From JAJVID01 sp050247435 (GTDB lineage Bacteria > Acidobacteriota > Blastocatellia > RBC074), in NCBI GenBank assembly GCA_050247435.1, contig JBFWUF010000003.1, positions 62,001-126,000 on the forward strand: a DNA stretch of 64,000 nt, written 5' to 3'. Within the stretch, counting starts at the first letter, position 1. The number at the start of each line of letters is the position of its first letter. Positions 56,570 through 64,000 of the stretch are shown piece after piece. The translations under genes and the position numbers were made by a program. The notes under the pieces are model-generated. The model searched no databases. It was not told where the DNA came from and saw only the letters and a list, made by a program, of their open reading frames with translations.

Positions 56570-57373
56570 ATGAATACACTGAAGAATTGCCGGAAGAACT
56601 GGAGGCTGTTCGTTCTTCTTATGCCGGTTCTCGCCGGGCTGGCCTGCCGTCAATCCACCAATCGTGAGCAGCGGGCCGGATCTGAAATCACCGTTTCAGC
56701 CGCCGCCAGTCTGCGTGACGCATTCGGCGAAATCGGCAAGCGGTATGAAGCGGCCACAGGCGCGCGGGTCAACTTCAATTTCGGCGCGTCGGGCGCGCTG
56801 CAAAAACAGATTGAGTCGGGCGCGCCAGTGGACGTGTTCGCCAGCGCAGGGATTCCTCAAATGGACGCGCTGGCGTCGCAGGGGTTGATCGCGCCGGAGA
56901 CGCGGCGCGATTTTGCGCGCAACACGCTCGTCCTGGCCGTTCCCGCCGATCAATCGCTGGGGTTGAAAAGCTTCGCCGACCTCGGCGAAGCGGCGGTCAG
57001 GAAACTAGCAATCGGAAATCCCAGAACGGTTCCGGCAGGTCAGTACGCCGAGCAGTCGCTCACTCGATTGGGGCTGTGGCGGCAGATGGAGCCGCGTCTG
57101 GTCTTCGCGGAAGACGTGCGGCAGGTGTTGGATTACGTGGCGCGCGGCGAAGTGGAGGCTGGGATTGTGTACGCCTCGGACGCGCAATCTTCCAATCATC
57201 GTGTGCGGGTCGCGGCGCGCGCGCCGGAGGGTTCTCACGATCCGATCTTGTACCCAATCGCCGTTGTGCGGGCGAGCAAACAGCAGGAAGCGGCGCGGGC
57301 ATTTATCGCCGAGGTTGTGAGCGATGAAGGGCAGCGCATTCTGGAAAAATATGGATTCGAGCGCGTTAGATGA
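56570..57373 (+). CDS. modA: Molybdate-binding lipoprotein ModA
   Basis: 267 residues: lipoprotein signal with LAGLAC (Cys26). Mature part: ITVSAAASLRDAFGEIGKRY (oxyanion-binding Ser residues), FNFGASGALQKQIESGAPVD, VFASAG, IGNPRTVPAGQYAEQSL and IVYASDAQ, all ModA hallmarks. It captures molybdate or tungstate in the periplasm and hands it to ModB. It begins 10 bp after the preceding gene. No ribosome site better than AAGAAATAGAAATG is seen. Confidence 0.95.
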   Translation: MNTLKNCRKNWRLFVLLMPVLAGLACRQSTNREQRAGSEITVSAAASLRDAFGEIGKRYEAATGARVNFNFGASGALQKQIESGAPVDVFASAGIPQMDALASQGLIAPETRRDFARNTLVLAVPADQSLGLKSFADLGEAAVRKLAIGNPRTVPAGQYAEQSLTRLGLWRQMEPRLVFAEDVRQVLDYVARGEVEAGIVYASDAQSSNHRVRVAARAPEGSHDPILYPIAVVRASKQQEAARAFIAEVVSDEGQRILEKYGFERVR

Positions 57374-57486
57374 CGGGGAAACGACACTCAAACATCCAGC
57401 GGGCTTTTGCCATTTGGCCTCCACTTTTGCACAATCATGCCATTGTCTTAAATAGCCGCAAATGATGAAGCATGAAAGAGGATCGT

Positions 57487-57696
57487 ATGGAAATCAGCGC
57501 ACGCAATGTTTTGAAAGGAAAAGTCAAAGAGGTCACCCCCGGCGCGGTTAACACGGAGGTTGTCATCGAACTGTCGAGCGGGGTGGAAATCGTCTCGATC
57601 ATCACAAAAGACTCGGCTGAAAGATTGGGCCTGACTGACGGCAAGGCGGTTTACGCGGTCGTGAAGGCGAGCGATGTGATGGTGGCCACAGACTGA
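57487..57696 (+). CDS. Free-standing Mop/TOBE molybdenum-pterin-binding protein (molbindin)
   Basis: Start ATG 57487 (MEISARNVLKGKVKEVTPGA) has AGAGGA in front; an ATG 15 bp earlier is possible. 69 residues, one Mop domain (about 67 residues): NVLKGKVKEVTPGAVNTEVV, then SIITKDSAERLGLTDGKAVY, then VKASDVMVA. Such proteins form hexamers that bind eight molybdate ions inside the cell. Its TGA overlaps the modB ATG (TGATG), so it is translated with modB. The matching TOBE domain is missing from ModC, so this protein may have replaced it. Confidence 0.93.
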   Translation: MEISARNVLKGKVKEVTPGAVNTEVVIELSSGVEIVSIITKDSAERLGLTDGKAVYAVVKASDVMVATD

Positions 57697-58361
57697 TGAT
57701 CTGGTCAGCCTTCAAATTGTCGCTGCTTGTGACAACGTTGGCGACAGGCGTCGTTGTGGTCATCGGCACAGCCTGCGCCTTCATTTTGGCGAAAGGGAAG
57801 TTTCGTGGCCGTGAGGCGCTCGACGCGTTGATCACGCTGCCGCTGGTGTTGCCGCCGACTGTGACCGGTTATTACCTGATCGTTCTGTTCGGGCGGCGCG
57901 GCTTGATCGGGAGCTATCTTTACGAACTCACCGGCTGGTCGGTGACTTTCACCGTGTGGGCGGCGGTGATCGCGGCGGCGGTGATGGCGTTGCCATTGAT
58001 GGTCAAATCGGCGCGCGCCGCCATTGAAAGCGTCAACCCGCAATACGAACTGGCCTCTTACACACTCGGCAAAGGCAAGGCAGAGACCTTCTTTCGCATC
58101 ACGCTGCCGCTGGCGCGGCGGGGCGTCCTGGCCGGAGTGGTGCTGAGTTTCGCGCGCGCGCTCGGCGAGTTCGGCGCGACGCTCATGCTGGCAGGGAACA
58201 TCCCCGGCAAAACGCAGACGATGCCGCTGGCGATTTATGAAGCGGTGGTCGCCGGGGACAACAGGCAAGCGCAAATGCTGGCGCTGATTTTGACCGCCGT
58301 CTCGCTGACAGCCATTTACCTGACAAACAAGCTGGCCAGCAGCCAGGCGCATGGGATGTAG
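57696..58361 (+). CDS. modB: Molybdate ABC transporter permease ModB
   Basis: 221 residues with five to six membrane helices. LPLVLPPTVTGYYLIVLFGR is the ModB-specific block; the coupling-helix motif is EFFRITLPLARRGVLAGVVL-like (ETFFRITLPLARRGVLAG), followed by SFARALGEFGATLMLAGNIP. It starts inside the mop stop codon and ends 6 bp before modC. Confidence 0.95.
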   Translation: MIWSAFKLSLLVTTLATGVVVVIGTACAFILAKGKFRGREALDALITLPLVLPPTVTGYYLIVLFGRRGLIGSYLYELTGWSVTFTVWAAVIAAAVMALPLMVKSARAAIESVNPQYELASYTLGKGKAETFFRITLPLARRGVLAGVVLSFARALGEFGATLMLAGNIPGKTQTMPLAIYEAVVAGDNRQAQMLALILTAVSLTAIYLTNKLASSQAHGM

Positions 58362-58367
58362 CGGGTG

Positions 58368-59126
58368 ATGCTTACTTTTTCGATCAAAAAACGGCTTGGC
58401 GGAGCGGGAGCGAGGGAAGGCGGCAGGAACGGACGAACGGGAAGCGGCAAGGAGCGGGTCTTTCTTCTCGATGTTGAATTCAACGCGCCGGACGGTGTGA
58501 CTATTCTTTTCGGCCCATCCGGGTCAGGCAAGACGACCTGTCTGCGAGCCATCGCCGGCATCGTTACGCCGGACGCGGGCCGCATCGTGCTCGGTGATCG
58601 CGTGTTTTTCGATTCGGCCCTCGGCGTCAACCTTCCGATACAGCAGCGCAGAATTGGCTTGCTATTTCAGGATTACGCGCTCTTCCCGCACCTCACGGTG
58701 GAGCAGAACGTCGCCTTCGGCGCGCGCGCCGGAGCGGGCGGCGGTGCGGCCAAACGCTACCGGGCGCGCGAACTCCTCAACTTGTTAGGCGTCGAATATA
58801 CAGTGAGGCAATACCCGCGCGAGTTGTCGGGTGGGGAAGCCCAGCGAGTTGCGTTGGCGCGCGCCCTGGCTAGCGATCCGGCGGCGTTGTTGCTGGATGA
58901 GCCGCTTTCGGCGGTTGACGTGAAAACCCGTGAGCGCCTGGTGGACGAGATTCGCGCAATACAGGAAAAGACCAGGATTCCATTTCTCTACGTCACGCAT
59001 AACACAGCCGAAGCCGCCGCGATCGGCTCAGAGTTCATTGTCCTGCAGGAAGGCCGGGTTACTTATCAAGGCCCCACCTTTCCCCAACTTCCCCATGCTC
59101 CCCGTTTCCCCGTGGTTCGGCGTTGA
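58368..59126 (+). CDS. modC: Molybdate ABC transporter ATPase ModC, without TOBE domain
   Basis: ATG 58368 (a GTG lies just before at 58365). 252 residues: Walker A GPSGSGKTT, Q-loop LLFQDYALFPHLTV, signature ELSGGEAQRVALARAL, Walker B ALLLDEPLSAVD, H-loop VTHNTAEAA. Typical ModC proteins run to about 350 residues with a C-terminal TOBE (Mop-like) domain; here the chain stops right after the ATPase core, and a separate Mop protein is coded two genes upstream. Residues about 8-26 (GGAGAREGGRNGRTGSG) are a Gly/Arg-rich insertion not usual for ModC. It converges on tex with 8 bp between the stops. Confidence 0.93.
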   Translation: MLTFSIKKRLGGAGAREGGRNGRTGSGKERVFLLDVEFNAPDGVTILFGPSGSGKTTCLRAIAGIVTPDAGRIVLGDRVFFDSALGVNLPIQQRRIGLLFQDYALFPHLTVEQNVAFGARAGAGGGAAKRYRARELLNLLGVEYTVRQYPRELSGGEAQRVALARALASDPAALLLDEPLSAVDVKTRERLVDEIRAIQEKTRIPFLYVTHNTAEAAAIGSEFIVLQEGRVTYQGPTFPQLPHAPRFPVVRR

Positions 59127-59134
59127 CGTAAATC

Positions 59135-61540
59135 TCAATCATCGTCTTTGTTCCAATTGGCCAGTTGCGCGAAGGGATTATTGAACGCGCCTTTTGCGGG
59201 CGCTGGTGGCCGCTTCTGATCGTCGCGCCGCTTCTGATCCTTGCCTTGATTCGGCCCGCGAGCAGGGCCGCGATTCTGCTGGCGGTTCGGCCCGCGATCC
59301 TGCCTGCGCTCCTGATTCGGCTGGGAGGGCTTTTCAGTTGGCTTGCTTCTAACAACTTCAGTGTCGCTCTTCATCGATAGCGCGATCTGGTTTTTCTCCA
59401 GGTTCACTTCAATCACCCGGACTGTGACGCGGTCGCCGGGATTGACTACGTCGCGCGGGTCTTTGACGAAGCGATTGCTGAGTTGCGAGATGTGAACCAG
59501 GCCGTCCTGATGCACGCCGATGTCAACGAATGCGCCGAAATTTGTCACGTTGGTGACGATGCCGGGGCAGGTCATTCCCGGTTGCAGGTCTTTGATCTCG
59601 TGAATGTCTTCGCGGTAGGCGAAGGCCGAAAATTCTTCGCGCGGGTCGCGGCCCGGTTTGGCAAGCTCGGTGACGATGTCCGCGAAGGTGAATTCGCCAA
59701 CTTCAGATTTGAAATCTTCGGACTGTTTGATCAACTCGACGCCGGAGCCGGTCAACTCGGCCACGTTCTTGCCGAGTTTGGCGGCCAGCGATTCCAACGC
59801 TGGATAACGTTCGGGATGTACGCCGGTGTTGTCCAGCGGGTGCTCGGCTGCGGGGATGCGCAGGAAGCCGGCGGCCTGCTCGAAAGTTTTTTTGCTGAAG
59901 CGCGGGATGTCGAGCAGTTGCTGACGCGACGTGAACAACCCGTTTGCCGCGCGATGCTCGACGATCTTTTTGGCCATCGCCGGGCCGATGCCTGAAACGT
60001 GTTCGAGCAGGTGATAAGAAGCCGTGTTCAAATTCACGCCGACCGCGTTGACACACAGATCAACCACCAGGTCGAGCGATTTTTTCAGCGCGGGTTGCGA
60101 AACGTCGTGCTGGTATTGGCCTACGCCGATGCTCTTCGGGTCAATTTTGACAAGCTCGGCCAGCGGGTCTTGCAATCGGCGAGCGATGGAGATCGCGCCG
60201 CGCACGGTGACGTCGAGTTCGGGGAACTCTTCGCGGGCCGCCTGGCTGGCGCTGTAAACGCTCGCGCCGGATTCGTTGACCATCACGACAGGGATTTTCA
60301 GCTCAAGCTCTTTCAACGTCTCGCGGATGAAGCTCTCGGTTTCGCGGCCCGCGGTGCCGTTGCCGACGGCGATGGCGCGCAGATTGGCGTTCTGCGCCAC
60401 CGCGCCGAGCATCTTCTTCGCGTTTTCCTGATCGTTCTTCGATTGCAGGTAGATGACGTTGCTGGCGAGGAATTTTCCCGAATCGTCAATGACCGCCAGT
60501 TTGCAACCGGTGCGGATGCCGGGGTCAACGCCGAGCACGGCCTTCGATCCGAATGGCGCGGCGAGCAGCAACTTGCGGACGTTTTCAGCGAAGACTTTGA
60601 TCGCGGCTTCGTCGGCGATCTCTTTCAACTGGCGGTGGACTTCGTTTTCGATGCTGGGCAAAACGTAGGCTTTCAGCGCGAGTCTGGCGGCGCGGTGCAG
60701 GAGTTCGGCGCCGGGCGAATCGGGCGCGGAGCAGGCTTCGCTTTCAAAACGCGCGAGCAGGATTTCATCGTAAGCTGCGTCTTCAGGCGCGCCGCCGATG
60801 GTCAGCGTCAACTCTTCTTCCATCCAGCCGCGCCGCATCGCCAGATAACGATGTGAGTTTTCTGGCTTGAGCAGCGATTCGACCGGCTCGAAGTAATCGA
60901 AATAGCGTTCGTACTTGCTGTGCTCTTTCGCCTTTTCGGCTTTGGCGGATTTCGCTGCGGCGCGCTCAAACGTGGTCTTGCGCGTGAATTCGCGCAGTTC
61001 CTGCGTCTCCGACAGGCGCTCGGTCAGAATGTCCTGCGCGCCGCTGATCGCGGCCTCGGCGTCGTTGATGTTCTTTTCGGCGTTGTAAAACGCCAGCGCA
61101 AAGACTTCGAGAGTCTGCCCTGGCTCCGGCGTGGCGAGGCCGTGGCCGCAATCCCAAATCCAGTTGGCGAATGGTTCCAGCCCGGCCTCTTTCGCAATCG
61201 TCGCTTTGGTTTTGCGCTTCTGTTTGTAGGGCAGGTAAATGTCTTCGAGCGAATCGAGATTGAAGGTCGAAAGAATTTTGTCTTTCAATTCGTCGGTCAG
61301 CTTGCCCTGCCGTTCGATCTCTTCGACGATGAACGTCTGCCGCTTGATGATTTCATCCCAGCGTTCTTTGGCGTCAATCACGTTTTGGATCGCCACTTCG
61401 TCAATGGCGCCGGTCTGCTCCTTGCGGTAACGAGCGATGAAGGGAACTGTCGCGCCTTCTCCGGTCAGGCTGAGAACCGCGTTTGCTGAATTGACCGGGA
61501 TGTCGGCGTGAATTGATTGGAACCAGGTTTCAAAAGTCAT
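59135..61540 (-). CDS. Tex-family S1 RNA-binding transcription accessory protein
   Basis: 801 residues in the Tex order: N-terminal helical part (NAVLSLTGEGATVPFIARYR), YqgF-like RNase-fold (VLGVDPGIRTGCKLAVID), helix-hairpin-helix (LNTASYHLLEHVSGIGPAMA), and an S1 domain (VTNVTNFGAFVDIGVHQDGL) near residue 660-730. The last 65 residues are a Gln/Arg/Pro-rich tail (NRQQNRGPARGPNQGKD) likely to be disordered and to bind nucleic acid. Tex assists transcription and gene expression under stress. The gene is not part of the mod operon. Confidence 0.95.
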   Translation of the reverse strand: MTFETWFQSIHADIPVNSANAVLSLTGEGATVPFIARYRKEQTGAIDEVAIQNVIDAKERWDEIIKRQTFIVEEIERQGKLTDELKDKILSTFNLDSLEDIYLPYKQKRKTKATIAKEAGLEPFANWIWDCGHGLATPEPGQTLEVFALAFYNAEKNINDAEAAISGAQDILTERLSETQELREFTRKTTFERAAAKSAKAEKAKEHSKYERYFDYFEPVESLLKPENSHRYLAMRRGWMEEELTLTIGGAPEDAAYDEILLARFESEACSAPDSPGAELLHRAARLALKAYVLPSIENEVHRQLKEIADEAAIKVFAENVRKLLLAAPFGSKAVLGVDPGIRTGCKLAVIDDSGKFLASNVIYLQSKNDQENAKKMLGAVAQNANLRAIAVGNGTAGRETESFIRETLKELELKIPVVMVNESGASVYSASQAAREEFPELDVTVRGAISIARRLQDPLAELVKIDPKSIGVGQYQHDVSQPALKKSLDLVVDLCVNAVGVNLNTASYHLLEHVSGIGPAMAKKIVEHRAANGLFTSRQQLLDIPRFSKKTFEQAAGFLRIPAAEHPLDNTGVHPERYPALESLAAKLGKNVAELTGSGVELIKQSEDFKSEVGEFTFADIVTELAKPGRDPREEFSAFAYREDIHEIKDLQPGMTCPGIVTNVTNFGAFVDIGVHQDGLVHISQLSNRFVKDPRDVVNPGDRVTVRVIEVNLEKNQIALSMKSDTEVVRSKPTEKPSQPNQERRQDRGPNRQQNRGPARGPNQGKDQKRRDDQKRPPAPAKGAFNNPFAQLANWNKDDD

Positions 61541-61573
61541 AGTCAGTTTTGCTTCGTTTGGAATTCGAGGTGA

Positions 61574-61677
61574 AAGAGAGAGTACGGAACAAACGGAAAT
61601 AACGGAACAGACGGAAAGCCGTTTTTTTGTTCTTTTCCGTTCATTCCGTTATTTCCGTTTGTTCCGCGTTCTCTCTT
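61574..61677. repeat. Near-perfect inverted repeat of degenerate ACGGAA units
   Basis: Left arm 61574-61607 ends CGGAACAAACGGAAATAACGGAA-type units; the right arm 61644-61677 is its mirror (TTCCGTTATTTCCGTTTGTT then CCG) with one small mismatch region. The loop contains GCCGTTTTTTTG. It lies between tex and the NUDIX gene and runs into the NUDIX 3' end. Confidence 0.88.
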
Positions 61678-62222
61678 CGCCGCGTCGTTTTGCGAACCAT
61701 TCGCAGAATAGATTCTTCTTCTGTGATCTCTGAAATTCTGTCGAGCGCGATCCATCGCAGCGACTTCGACTCGGCGGTAATGGCCAACTCGGCGTCTCTG
61801 TCCGCCTCGAACATGAATCGAATGTCGTAATGGAAATGCGCAGGCTCTTTCGGGTTTGCAGGGATTTCGTGAACGTCAACGTCGAAGATTTGATCGGAGA
61901 CAGGGCGCACGTCATTGAACCCGGACAAGCCGGATTCTTCACGCGCCTCGCGCCACGCCGCGTCGAGCAGGCCGGGGTCGTCTTCGACGTGTCCGCCGGG
62001 CTGCACCCAGATGTCGAGCCGGGCGTGATGCGTCAACAGCGCGTGAGAGCGGTCCCGATCCACCATCCAGGCGGAGCCGGTCAGATGGCCGCCGCTCAGC
62101 CTTCGGTCGAAGCATCGGTCGTTGTCTCTGACAAAATCTAAGATTCGTTGGAGCATTGCGGATTCGCGTTCATCGGAGGGTTGATGCGCGCGCAATTGTC
62201 TCAGAAGTTCTACTCGGTTCAT
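61641..62222 (-). CDS. NUDIX hydrolase
   Basis: ATG 62222 (MNRVELLRQLRAHQPSDERE) is preferred over a TTG 15 bp upstream. 193 residues with the NUDIX box GGHVEDDPGLLDAAWREARE then ESGL (catalytic REx2EE). It cleaves nucleoside diphosphates linked to another group; the exact substrate cannot be told. The last dozen residues (TTRRRENAEQTEITE) are coded by the right arm of the inverted repeat at 61574-61677, so the natural C-terminus was probably replaced or lengthened when the repeat arrived. Confidence 0.9.
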   Translation of the reverse strand: MNRVELLRQLRAHQPSDERESAMLQRILDFVRDNDRCFDRRLSGGHLTGSAWMVDRDRSHALLTHHARLDIWVQPGGHVEDDPGLLDAAWREAREESGLSGFNDVRPVSDQIFDVDVHEIPANPKEPAHFHYDIRFMFEADRDAELAITAESKSLRWIALDRISEITEEESILRMVRKTTRRRENAEQTEITE

Positions 62223-62237
62223 CGCGTGTTTAACCAA

Positions 62238-62482
62238 CGTCGAAGATTGACGTTGAAGGCAGAGGGTAAACGATAAATCGGCAATGTCAACTGCGCGCCC
62301 GCCGGCCTTTGCTTCGGCTGATCACTGGCGCTCCAGGCGGATTTTGCAAAAGTCATGTCCTCTCTGGAATTTGCGCGGAGCCTTTTGGGCGCTCGTTATC
62401 CGGTCGGTGGGTTGGCGCGCGGCATCTTCGGCGCTAAGACGTGGATGGAAATGATTTCGTTTACACAAAAATTCTGACACGC
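62238..62482. other. Gene-free stretch next to RHS remnant, with possible IS end
   Basis: No gene seen in 245 bp. At about 62458-62486 the sequence TTTACACAAAAATTCTGACA then CGCTC resembles the terminal inverted repeat of IS256-family elements as I remember it; no transposase or second end is found. Confidence 0.35.
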
Positions 62483-63664
62483 TCAATGCTCCTGCATCGT
62501 CACGTTGCCGTTGTTGTCCGAAGCGTTGAGGAAGGCATTGCCGGCGCTGCGAGCCTGATTGCTGTAAAAGGTGATGAGCGCGCCACGATTCCAGTTCCAC
62601 TCATTGGTCGAGCTTGTGCCGAGGCGGATGTCAACCGCCTGTCCGCGCGAATTGTAATGAATGTTGTGATAGAGCGCGGTTGTCGTTCCGAATCGTTCTT
62701 TGAGCATCTGCCCGCCGGGCGCATAGCTGAGCGTGTCGGCGTAGGCGCGCGGCACGCCGTCGCCCAGGTTGCCGCTGAACCCGCTCAATCGCGCGGCGTT
62801 GTCGTAGCTGTTGCTGATCGTCCGATTCGACGGATAAGTTTGCGAAGAAATTCCGCCGGCCAGATTGTAGGCGCGCGAAACCGGATAGTAATGCCACTGG
62901 GTTCCCGCCGCGTTCAGGAAGCCCTGCTGCTGGCTCGACACCCGGCCCATCGCGTCATAACCGTTGATTTGCGTCAGCGAGTAGGCATAGCCGCTGACCG
63001 GGTGCGCGTTGTAGCTGATGCTGTAATGCAGCCGTCCCTTGCCGTTGCTGATCGCGCCGTCGAAGTAATGATTGACCGCGGGCGTCACGCCGTCGTTGTA
63101 GCTCACGCCGGTGTTGCGGTTCAGTCCGTCGTAAGAGTAAGTGGTCGTGATGTTGCGCGCGTCAATTTTCGTCGCCAGGTTGCCGTTTTCGTCGTAAGTA
63201 TATTTCATCGTCCACTGGCTGTTGCCGGTGATCGGATCGGTCAGATTGAGCGAGGCGTTGACGTTCTGTTCGGGATTCTTCGCGCGGATCAGGCGCGAGA
63301 GCGAATCGTACATGAAGAACCGATTCTGCGCTCCCTGCGTCGTTTTGCGAAGGTTGCCGAGCGAATCGTAAAGATAACTGGTTTGATGGTTCAGCCCGCT
63401 TGGGTCTTCAACCACCTGCGCCAAACGGCCAAGCCCGTCGGTCACGCTGCGGCGCGATTTGTTCAACTGGTCGGCGACGGTTGTCTCGTTGGCGTTGTAG
63501 GTCGAGGTGACCGAACCGGTCCAGTTCGAGTTCGTGCCGGAATTGGGCGGCTGCGTCGCGGTTGCGAAGTTGGCGACTTCGGTTACCCGGCCCAGTCCAT
63601 CGCGCGTCGCGCGCGTCCAGCTATCGGTGGTCGCCGCCGCCGCGCCGAATCGCGCCAGAGCCGA
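62483..63664 (-). pseudogene. RHS/YD-repeat protein fragment, cut at both ends
   Basis: The minus-strand frame is open from the TGA at 63665-63667 down to a stop at 62483, about 394 codons. It holds YD repeats (SYLYDSLGNLRKTTQG, FFMYDSLSRLIRAKNPEQ, KYTYDENGNLATKID, TYSYDGLNRNTGVSY, SNSYDNAARLSGFSG). No start codon with a ribosome site, no secretion part and no C-terminal RHS core/toxin end are present. The sequence stops abruptly after NNGNVTMQEH where a possible IS end lies, and starts at the junction at 63664. It is a middle piece of an RHS-type cell-surface or toxin-delivery protein, not functional by itself. Confidence 0.85.
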
Positions 63665-63668
63665 TCAT

Positions 63669-63705
63669 GCTATTTGCGGGCTGATCCCGCTATTTGCAGG
63701 CTGAT
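63669..63705. repeat. Direct repeat pair at the junction of two gene remnants
   Basis: GCTATTTGCGGGCTGAT (63669-63685) and GCTATTTGCAGGCTGAT (63689-63705), 20-bp period, one mismatch. They lie exactly between the RHS and AraC remnants. Confidence 0.7.
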
Positions 63706-64000
63706 TTGATTGCGGGTTGTGTTTTGCCGTCGTCTTCGCTCTCGTCCCGAAGGTCGTAGCGTTTCCGGCATTCGGTGAGAGTCAGCCCTATGGCTTTTTT
63801 GAATTTGCGGCGGAAGTGGCTTTCGTCTCCGGCGCCGACTCCAGCAATGATTTGGCTCATTCTCAGTGCGGACTCTTCGATCCATGATTTACCTCCGTCG
63901 AATTGGCTGTAAGCCGAGTAACTTTTCAAGGCTATCGGTTGCGAACAGGCCGCCACCCACGGATTGGCCGTCTCTCTGGCGATTGAGGAAATCAAAGGGG
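63690..64000 (-). pseudogene. C-terminal remnant of an AraC-family regulator (extends to window edge)
   Basis: In the frame ending at 63690 the part from about 63884 down reads EESALRMSQIIAGVGAGDES then HFRRKFKKAIGLTLTECRKR, the second helix-turn-helix of AraC/GlxA-type regulators. The residues in front of it do not resemble the first helix-turn-helix. Another frame over 63895-64000 codes a plausible protein end (LNRQRDGQSVGGG, then SLEKLLGLQPIRRR and stop) that I cannot name. So the AraC piece seems to be a relic joined to the end of another gene. Its stop lies in the 20-bp direct repeat at 63669-63707. Confidence 0.6.

Noticed and set aside
62441..63709. 422-residue plus-strand open frame
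   Set aside because: Antisense to the RHS remnant; Val/Arg/Ala-rich, no domain.

Overview
The window looks like a chromosomal contig of an acidobacterium (my inference; Blastocatellia- or Solibacter-like). The pointers are: three paralogous secreted proteins that end in the C-terminal domain first described in Solibacter (TIGR03437 type), two with PKD, NHL and IPT/TIG modules; an overlapping ECF sigma factor and WD40 Ser/Thr kinase pair; a large TonB-dependent receptor with a carboxypeptidase-like N-terminal domain; a DUF5916 outer-membrane protein; and consistently GC-rich codon use. Many intergenic spaces hold long hairpins built from degenerate short units, also common in such genomes.

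Layout. 1-794: 3' end of a secreted NHL/TIGR03437 protein. 959-4592 (minus): ECF sigma factor overlapping a WD40 membrane kinase. 5027-7574: a secreted small protein, then an AAA ATPase + DUF4276 (TOPRIM-like) pair resembling two-gene anti-phage modules. 7593-9419: MsbA-like ABC exporter. 9704-9779: tRNA-Thr(CGT). 9994-19098: two giant paralogues of the first gene in tandem. 19185-19864 (minus): VapBC-like toxin-antitoxin. 19923-24874: DUF5916 outer-membrane protein and, divergently, a fused acyl-activating / carrier / acyltransferase enzyme.

24978-34110 is a defence operon: hsdM, hsdS, a Septu-like pair (AAA ATPase and TIGR02646-type HNH nuclease), then remnants of an ImmA/IrrE peptidase gene and a DUF4411 PIN-type gene separated by a 156-bp composite palindrome, then hsdR. 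The reading frames are coupled by short overlaps up to the decayed part, and the dead DUF4411 frame still overlaps the hsdR start.

34162-38340 (minus): acyl-CoA synthetase, diacylglycerol-kinase-like lipid kinase, PlsC-like acyltransferase, Uma2-type nuclease. 38574-40240: BON lipoprotein and an isolated sucD. 40633-49862: an efflux operon (TetR regulator with two matching palindromic operators, RND adaptor, SDR enzyme, RND pump, small membrane protein, ornithine-cyclodeaminase-like enzyme, TolC-like channel). 49859-52365: sulfatase remnant and histidine-degradation genes hutG-like and hutI.

52520-59126 is a molybdate uptake operon: a structured leader RNA that may be a molybdenum-cofactor riboswitch, a TonB-dependent receptor, a small periplasmic sulfite-oxidase-fold protein, modA, a free-standing Mop/TOBE protein, modB, and a modC without its usual TOBE domain. 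59135-62222 (minus): Tex and a NUDIX hydrolase. 62483-64000: decayed fragments of an RHS/YD-repeat gene and of an AraC-type regulator. No rRNA, CRISPR array or complete insertion sequence was seen.
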